From Bradyrhizobium erythrophlei (GTDB taxonomy: Bacteria; Pseudomonadota; Alphaproteobacteria; Rhizobiales; Xanthobacteraceae), in contig NZ_LT670818.1 of assembly GCF_900129505.1 (NCBI RefSeq), forward strand, positions 3,505,001-3,569,000: 64,000 nt of DNA, written 5' to 3'. The number at the start of each line of letters is the position of its first letter. Position 1 is the stretch's first letter. Positions 58,947-64,000 of this stretch are shown piece by piece. The notes under the pieces were generated by a model. That model saw only the letters and a program-made list of their open reading frames with translations. It had not been told where the DNA came from and made no database searches. The position numbers were made by a program, and so were the translations under genes.

Positions 58947-59469
58947 AGCGTAACTTCCCCGCACGCGGCGGAAATCCGCAGATGAACACTCGGCGCCGCG
59001 AGGTGATCGACAGGGGCAGTCTCGAACCGCTCGCAAGGACGACTATTCCATCATACGCCTCGATGCGTTGCAGGAGATCGTTGATTTCGATTTTCGAATA
59101 ACGGTCGTGTGCATCCTTCACGCTCGTGCGCTTTCCGAACAGCGCTTCGGCCTCGTCGAAAAGCAGTAGAGCACCGTTGGCAGCGGCGTCGGAGAATACT
59201 CGGTCAAGATTCTTTTCAGTTTCGCCGATGTATTTGCTCACCACCGCGGAGAGGTCGACACGAAGGAGATCGCGCCCCAATCTCTTCGCCAGCGCCGCCG
59301 CCGCCGCGGCATTCGCGCCGCCGAACAGCAGCGCCCTGCGTCTGGAGCCGGTACGCAGATTCGCCGTTGCGGCAATCGCTCGGACTTGCGCCATCTCCCT
59401 GACGGTCAATCCGGCTCTCTGGCCCGACACGGCCCTGGCCAGCTTGCCAACTTCAGAAGGCTGTTTCAT
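58945..59469 (-). CDS. truncated AAA-type protein with destroyed P-loop
   Basis: A 174-residue protein. From residue 65 it matches AAA ATPases well: LGRDLLRVDLSAVVSKYIGETEKNLDRVF, Walker B LLLFDEAEALFGKR at 101-114, KDAHDRY and the sensor 1 region IVVLAS. But Walker A, normally GPPGTGKT, reads GGANAAAAAA at 50-59, so the ATP-binding Lys and Thr are gone. The usual Asn after LAT is Gly/Ser, and the domain stops after a distorted FPP motif. It is probably a dead or a non-ATPase remnant. The end abuts an intergenic repeat. Confidence 0.7.
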   Translation of the reverse strand: MKQPSEVGKLARAVSGQRAGLTVREMAQVRAIAATANLRTGSRRRALLFGGANAAAAAALAKRLGRDLLRVDLSAVVSKYIGETEKNLDRVFSDAAANGALLLFDEAEALFGKRTSVKDAHDRYSKIEINDLLQRIEAYDGIVVLASGSRLPLSITSRRRVFICGFPPRAGKLR

Positions 59470-59574
59470 GCCATGCCTTCGGCCAGGCGCGGACGGTCGC
59501 TAATGCGCCCATGTCCGGCACCTTAACGGATCATCGGCGTTCGATCACCATGGATCGACGCGGCAAGCCGTCCC

Positions 59575-60558
59575 TCACTCCTTCTTCTGCCCCGACATTT
59601 CCACCACCTTGCGCCAGCGCTCGGTTTCGGTGGTGAGCATGGCGGTGAATTCCCTGGCGTTGCCGGCAATCGGAATCGCGCCGAGGTCGCCGAGCCGCTG
59701 CTTGATGTTGGGGTCGGCAAGCGCCGCGTTGATTTCCTTGTTGAGGAGATCGACGATCTCCTGCGGCATGCCGTGGGGAGCCCCGACGCCGTAGAACGAG
59801 CTGGTTTCATAGCCATGCAGGGTGTCGCCGATCGGCGGCACGTCCGGCATCGTGTCCGACCGCTCTTTCGTGGTCACGCCAAGTGCGCGCAGCTTTCCGG
59901 TTCGCACGAATTCGAACGAGGAGGTGACGTTGTCGAACATGCCCTGGATCTGCCCGCTCATCACGTCGGTGAGGCCCGGCGCCGAGCCGCGATAGGGCAC
60001 GTGAACGAACTGGACGCCGGCCATCGCCTTGAACAATTCGCCGGACAGATGCAGCGAGGTGCCAATGCCGGAGGATGCGATGCTCATCTTGCCCGGATTG
60101 GCTTTGGCATAGGTGATGAATTCCGCGATGGTGTGGACGGGAAGGTCGTTGTTGATCACCAGCACCAGCGGAATGCGGGCGACGCCGGCAACCGGCGCAA
60201 TGCCCTTGGCGAAGTCGAACGGCAGCGTCGGGTCGAACGAGGCGTTGATCGCGTTCGCGGTAGAGGTGAGCAGCAAGGTGTAGCCGTCGGGCGGCGAGGC
60301 GATTACCGCCTGGGTGCCGATATTGCTGCCGGCGCCCGGTTTGTTCTCGACGATGAAGGGCTGGCCCAGCCGCTCCGACAGGCGCTGGCAGACCAAACGC
60401 GACAGCACGTCGGTGGCGCCGCCCGCGGCGTAGGGGACGATCCAGCGCACGGGATGAGATGGGTAAGCCTGCTCAGCCCGCGCCGGCGCCGCCAGGCCGG
60501 CGACAAACGTCATTCCGAAGCCCGCGGCCGAGTGGAGGAAAGCTCGTTTGTTGATCAT
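59575..60558 (-). CDS. Bug-family (tripartite tricarboxylate) substrate-binding protein
   Basis: A 327-residue periplasmic binding protein. A Tat- or Sec-like signal (KRAFLHSAAGFGMTFVAGLAAPARA) is followed by YPSHPVRWIVPYAAGGATDVLSRLV and RLGQPFIVENKPGAGSNIGTQAV, hallmark stretches of Bug proteins. Other conserved parts are FVHVPYRGSAPGLTDVMSGQIQ. These bind carboxylates or amides for TctAB transporters, but no TctAB genes are here, which is usual for Bug orphans. Confidence 0.92.
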   Translation of the reverse strand: MINKRAFLHSAAGFGMTFVAGLAAPARAEQAYPSHPVRWIVPYAAGGATDVLSRLVCQRLSERLGQPFIVENKPGAGSNIGTQAVIASPPDGYTLLLTSTANAINASFDPTLPFDFAKGIAPVAGVARIPLVLVINNDLPVHTIAEFITYAKANPGKMSIASSGIGTSLHLSGELFKAMAGVQFVHVPYRGSAPGLTDVMSGQIQGMFDNVTSSFEFVRTGKLRALGVTTKERSDTMPDVPPIGDTLHGYETSSFYGVGAPHGMPQEIVDLLNKEINAALADPNIKQRLGDLGAIPIAGNAREFTAMLTTETERWRKVVEMSGQKKE

Positions 60559-60825
60559 CGCGGCCTCTCATTTCTTGTCGAGGCCGATATTGCAAGATTC
60601 GTGCTGCGCCGCACGCCGTTCCCGTCATCGTGGTAAAATTCGGGTGCGGTCGACAGCGCCAAGAATGCGCGCCGCGCAGGCGATTGCCGGCGCTTTAATC
60701 AGCCTGCAAATTCCTGGCAACAGCAACGCGGTCTTTACTGTCCTGATTAACGCCTGGTCAGCCAAGTGCGGTCTATAGCTGTCCGGGATCGAATTATAGC
60801 CCGGGGAACAGCAGCCACTTTGGCC

Positions 60826-62649
60826 ATGAGCGCAGAAACCACCGAACAATGGGCGCCACCTGAGAACACGTCGCCGCGCGCAAAACCGTCGGCCGCCAAG
60901 AGCTGGCTGAAGGCGATCGAGCTCACCTCGCGCATCGAGGCCAATCCGTCCCGATTATTTGCCGACGTGGTGGAGGATTGGTCGAACGAGCAGCCGGACC
61001 GTCCCGCGTTGATTTCGGAGACCGAGACCTTCAGTTACCGCACGCTGGCCGAGCGGATCAATCGTTATGCGCGCTGGGCGTTGTCGGCGGGAATTGAAGC
61101 CGGCGATACCGTGTGCCTGATCATGCCGAGCCGGCCGGATTACATCGCCGCCTGGCTCGGCATCACCAAAGTCGGCGGCGTGGTGGCACTGATCAACACC
61201 AGGCTGGTCGGGCTGTCGCTATCCCACTGCATCAACGTCGCGGATGCCGACCATGTCATCCTCGCGGACGAACTCGGCGGCGTCTTCGAAACCGCGCTGC
61301 CCTATCTGAACCGCGCGCCGAAAATCTGGATCCACGGCAGCCGCGGCAACGACGCCAGCATCGATGCCATGCTGGACGCCATGGACGCCATCCCGCTTCA
61401 GCCGTCCGAGCGGCGGGCCGTTACCATCAACGGTCGCGCGCTGTTGATCTACACTTCCGGCACCACCGGCCTGCCGAAGGCCGCCAGCATCAGCCATCGC
61501 CGCATCCTGAACTGGGGCGGCTGGTTTGCCGGACTTACGGGTGCTTCCATCGACGACCGGCTGTACGATTGCCTGCCGGTCTATCACAGCGTCGGCGGCA
61601 TCGTCGCACCCTGCAGCATGCTCTGCGCGGGCGGCTCGGTGGTGCTGGCGGACAAATTTTCGGCGAGCGAGTTTTGGCACGACATCGTGCGCTGGGACTG
61701 CACGCTGTTCCAGTATATCGGCGAGCTCTGCCGCTATCTGCTGCGGGCGCCGCCGTCCGAATACGAAACCGGCCATCGGCTCCGGCTCGCCTGCGGCAAC
61801 GGTCTGCGCGGCGATATCTGGGAGGCGTTTCAGGCACGCTTTGCGATTCCGCAGGTCCTTGAATTCTATGCCGCCACCGAGGGTAATTTCTCGCTCTACA
61901 ATGTCGAGGGCAAGCCGGGCGCGATCGGCCGGATTCCGCCGTTGCTGGCGCATCGCTTTCCGGCCGCGATCGTCCGCGTCGACATGGATTCCGGCGCGCC
62001 GGTCCGCGGCGAAGACGGCCTTTGCATGGCCTGCGTCCGCGGCGAAGCCGGTGAAGCCGTCGGCCGCATCGGCGTGGCCGACGAGGGCGGTGGCCGCTTC
62101 GAGGGTTATACCGATGCCGAGGAGACCGAGAAGAAAGTGCTGCGCGATGTTTTCGCGAAAGGCGATGCCTGGTTTCGCACCGGCGACCTGATGAAGCTCG
62201 ACGCCGCCGGCTTCTTCCACTTTGTCGACCGGGTCGGCGACACCTTCCGCTGGAAAGGCGAGAATGTCGCGACGTCGGAAGTGAACGCGGCGGTTACGGA
62301 CAGCCCGGGCGTCGTCGATGCCGCCACCTATGGCGTCGCTGTCCCCGGCGCCGACGGCCGCGCCGGAATGGCCGCGATCGTGGTCGATGAGGGTTTTGAT
62401 CTTGCGCAACTCGCAGATCATCTGTCGCGCCGGCTGCCGGTCTATGCCCACCCGGTCGTTATTCGACTTTGCGCTGCACTCGACACCACCGAAACCTTCA
62501 AGCAGAAGAAGCAGCAGCTGGCCCGCGAGGGATTCGATCCGCGGCTGGTGACGGATCCGCTGTTCTTCCGGGACCCGGCGTCGGGCGCCTATCGCGAACT
62601 CGCCGCCGCGAACTATGCGCGCATTCTGGATGGTTCGATCCGACTGTAG
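60826..62649 (+). CDS. FATP/FadD-like acyl-CoA synthetase
   Basis: A 607-residue AMP-forming enzyme. The P-loop-like motif is LLIYTSGTTGLPKAA near residues 206-220, followed by YAATEGNFSLYN and the hinge FHFVDRVGDTFRWKGENVATSEV. The wording of the last two motifs is that of the very long-chain acyl-CoA synthetase/FATP group, which activates fatty or bile-like acids with ATP and CoA. The ATG at 60826 is used; upstream frame is open to 60766. The C-terminal catalytic Lys is in TFKQKKQQL. Confidence 0.9.
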   Translation: MSAETTEQWAPPENTSPRAKPSAAKSWLKAIELTSRIEANPSRLFADVVEDWSNEQPDRPALISETETFSYRTLAERINRYARWALSAGIEAGDTVCLIMPSRPDYIAAWLGITKVGGVVALINTRLVGLSLSHCINVADADHVILADELGGVFETALPYLNRAPKIWIHGSRGNDASIDAMLDAMDAIPLQPSERRAVTINGRALLIYTSGTTGLPKAASISHRRILNWGGWFAGLTGASIDDRLYDCLPVYHSVGGIVAPCSMLCAGGSVVLADKFSASEFWHDIVRWDCTLFQYIGELCRYLLRAPPSEYETGHRLRLACGNGLRGDIWEAFQARFAIPQVLEFYAATEGNFSLYNVEGKPGAIGRIPPLLAHRFPAAIVRVDMDSGAPVRGEDGLCMACVRGEAGEAVGRIGVADEGGGRFEGYTDAEETEKKVLRDVFAKGDAWFRTGDLMKLDAAGFFHFVDRVGDTFRWKGENVATSEVNAAVTDSPGVVDAATYGVAVPGADGRAGMAAIVVDEGFDLAQLADHLSRRLPVYAHPVVIRLCAALDTTETFKQKKQQLAREGFDPRLVTDPLFFRDPASGAYRELAAANYARILDGSIRL

Positions 62650-62864
62650 TCGCTGCCGGCTCTATGCATGTCGGTGACGAGCGTCGGGCCCGCGGTCGCG
62701 CGCCAACGATCTCGCCGGATTCGGTTCCATGTTCCGGCGAAATCGAAGCATTTTGTCAACCATCGCATTTACCAATGAACGCGAAAGATCGGCGCATGAC
62801 CGGTTTGCTTCACGTTTTCGCACTATCATGACCGCTTCCAATCGATCGGAAGGCGAAAGAGACC

Positions 62865-63110
62865 ATGTCGGTAAGGTTAAGGATTATCTCAGCGATGCAG
62901 CAGATCGCCACGGAACAGCAGGTGACCTTGCCGCCGCTTACCGACGAACTGTCGCTGCACGAAACCGGTTTCGATTCGCTCGGCTTTGCGATCCTGGTTG
63001 CGCGGCTCGAGGATGACCTCGGCATCGATCCGTTCACGATATCGGAGGACGTTGCGTTTCCGCTCACGGTAGGTGATTTCGTCAGGGCCTACGAAAATGT
63101 CCCCGCGTGA
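62865..63110 (+). CDS. acyl carrier protein
   Basis: An 81-residue free-standing carrier protein. The phosphopantetheine site is S38 in TGFDSLGFAILVARLED, followed by GIDPF and the third helix TVGDFVRAYENV. It is not the housekeeping AcpP (which has the DSLDTVE form). GGAAGG lies upstream of the ATG. The stop lies inside the next gene, a ligase starting at 63097, so the two are coupled; the ligase is the likely loader of this carrier. Confidence 0.88.
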   Translation: MSVRLRIISAMQQIATEQQVTLPPLTDELSLHETGFDSLGFAILVARLEDDLGIDPFTISEDVAFPLTVGDFVRAYENVPA

Positions 63111-64000
63111 AATCTTCACGCTCCGCGACTATCTCGGTCCGGAGCTGAAGGGCCGCACCATTTCGGATGGGCGGCGGGTCGTGTCACTGACGGACATCCT
63201 TGAACAGACTTGCCTGGTCGGCCGCTTTGGCGAGCTCTCCGGCCGCTCGGTGCTGCTCGCCGTTTCCGATCAGCTGATATCGGCGCTAGCGATGACGGAA
63301 CTCGACGGCGTGGCGCGGCGAATGCTGCTGTGTCCGCCGGATCTTAGGGCCGATCACGTTCAAACCCTGATCGACGAAGCCGAAATCGATGCCATCGTCA
63401 CCGACCAGCCATCACGCTGGGCGGATGTCGGCGTTTATCTGGTGATGGCGGCCCGTGCGCCCGAGCGCCGCGGCACCAAGGCAAAGACCGAGCGCGCGAC
63501 CGAATGGCTGATGCTGACGTCCGGCACTTCGGGCGTACCGAAGATCGTCGGCCATACGCTGGAGGCACTGACCGGCGCGATCGTCGCCGACGGTCCGGCC
63601 CGCGGCACCCCGCCGGTGTGGGCGACCTTCTACGACATCAGGCGCTATGGCGGCCTCCAGATTTTCCTGCGCGCCATCCTCAGCGGCGGCTCGATGGTGC
63701 TGACCGAGCCCGGCGAGGCGCTCGCCGATCACGTCGCCCGCCTCAATGCCATGGGCGTCACGCACATCTCCGGCACGCCGTCGCATTGGCGCAAGCTTCT
63801 GATGAGCGGCGCGGCTTCGGGCTTTTCTCCACGCTATGTCCGGCTGTCCGGTGAAATCGCCGACCAGGCGGTGCTCGATGGTCTGCGCAAGGCCTTTCCC
63901 GACGCCTCGATCGGGCACGCTTACGCTTCGACCGAGGCGGGCGTCGGCTTTGCCGTCAATGATGGCCTCGAGGGCTTTCCCGCCAGCATGATCGGGATCA
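63097..64000 (+). CDS. AMP-binding acyl ligase, N-terminal part (runs off right edge)
   Basis: The first 301 residues of an adenylate-forming ligase. Its A3 motif is LMLTSGTSGVPKIVGHT near residues 139-155, and HAYASTEAGVGFAVN near residues 275-289 is the A5 motif. The N-terminal part is shorter than in acyl-CoA synthetases. It overlaps the acyl carrier gene by 14 bases, which suggests that it moves an acid onto that carrier. The end, with the catalytic Lys, is outside the window. Confidence 0.85.
   Translation, partial: MSPREIFTLRDYLGPELKGRTISDGRRVVSLTDILEQTCLVGRFGELSGRSVLLAVSDQLISALAMTELDGVARRMLLCPPDLRADHVQTLIDEAEIDAIVTDQPSRWADVGVYLVMAARAPERRGTKAKTERATEWLMLTSGTSGVPKIVGHTLEALTGAIVADGPARGTPPVWATFYDIRRYGGLQIFLRAILSGGSMVLTEPGEALADHVARLNAMGVTHISGTPSHWRKLLMSGAASGFSPRYVRLSGEIADQAVLDGLRKAFPDASIGHAYASTEAGVGFAVNDGLEGFPASMIGI

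Overview
The window reads as chromosomal DNA of a high-GC alphaproteobacterium, most likely Bradyrhizobium or a close relative. The reasons are an alternative cytochrome oxidase cluster laid out like the B. japonicum coxMNOP genes, an alphaproteobacterial initiator tRNA, an abundance of NMT1/THI5-type ABC importers and Bug-type binding proteins, and several intergenic palindromic repeat families of the kind common in that group. No phage, transposase, plasmid or CRISPR genes were seen.

Layout. 0-10 kb: small metabolic genes. These are an oxidoreductase fragment, an EctD-like PhyH dioxygenase, a cupin protein, two near-duplicate alpha/beta hydrolases flanking a tautomerase/PadR block, an O6-alkylguanine-DNA alkyltransferase, and a four-gene run of lactonase-like MBL hydrolase, FAH hydrolase, GST and a second MBL hydrolase. 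10-19.4 kb: a respiration and stress segment with a CBS-pair protein, a YbaK-type deacylase, a DUF2189 membrane protein, the coxMNOP-type oxidase operon with a subunit IV and a GYD protein, a dead cytochrome c remnant, and heme O synthase. 19.4-24.2 kb: a quinone oxidoreductase coupled to an SDR with an altered active site, a CvpA protein, a canonical SDR and coniferyl-aldehyde-type dehydrogenase. 24.6 kb: initiator tRNA-Met with a strong terminator. 24.9-33.6 kb: zinc alcohol dehydrogenase, a YhiI-RbbA-YhhJ export and ribosome-ATPase operon, a stranded RND-pump tail, an HdeD protein and a release-factor-like baeRF protein.

33.9-58.5 kb is the most coherent and interesting part: a catabolic island that looks dedicated to cyclic ureides or amides. 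It holds a cytosine-deaminase-like amidohydrolase, a LysR regulator, ATP-dependent hydantoinase subunits HyuA and HyuB, a barbiturase/cyanuric-acid-hydrolase family ring-opening enzyme, two amidase-signature enzymes, a three-subunit molybdenum hydroxylase of the xanthine dehydrogenase family, and three complete NMT1/THI5-type ABC importers. The parts match, at family level, the oxidative pyrimidine route (uracil to barbiturate to ureidomalonate to urea and malonate). A creatinine/hydantoin or triazine role is also possible. This is inference from gene families and neighbourhood, not proof.

58.6-64 kb: a small hypothetical protein, a truncated AAA protein with a destroyed P-loop next to an intergenic repeat, a Bug-type binding protein, a FATP/FadD-like acyl-CoA synthetase, a free-standing acyl carrier protein, and an overlapping AMP-binding ligase that runs off the right edge.
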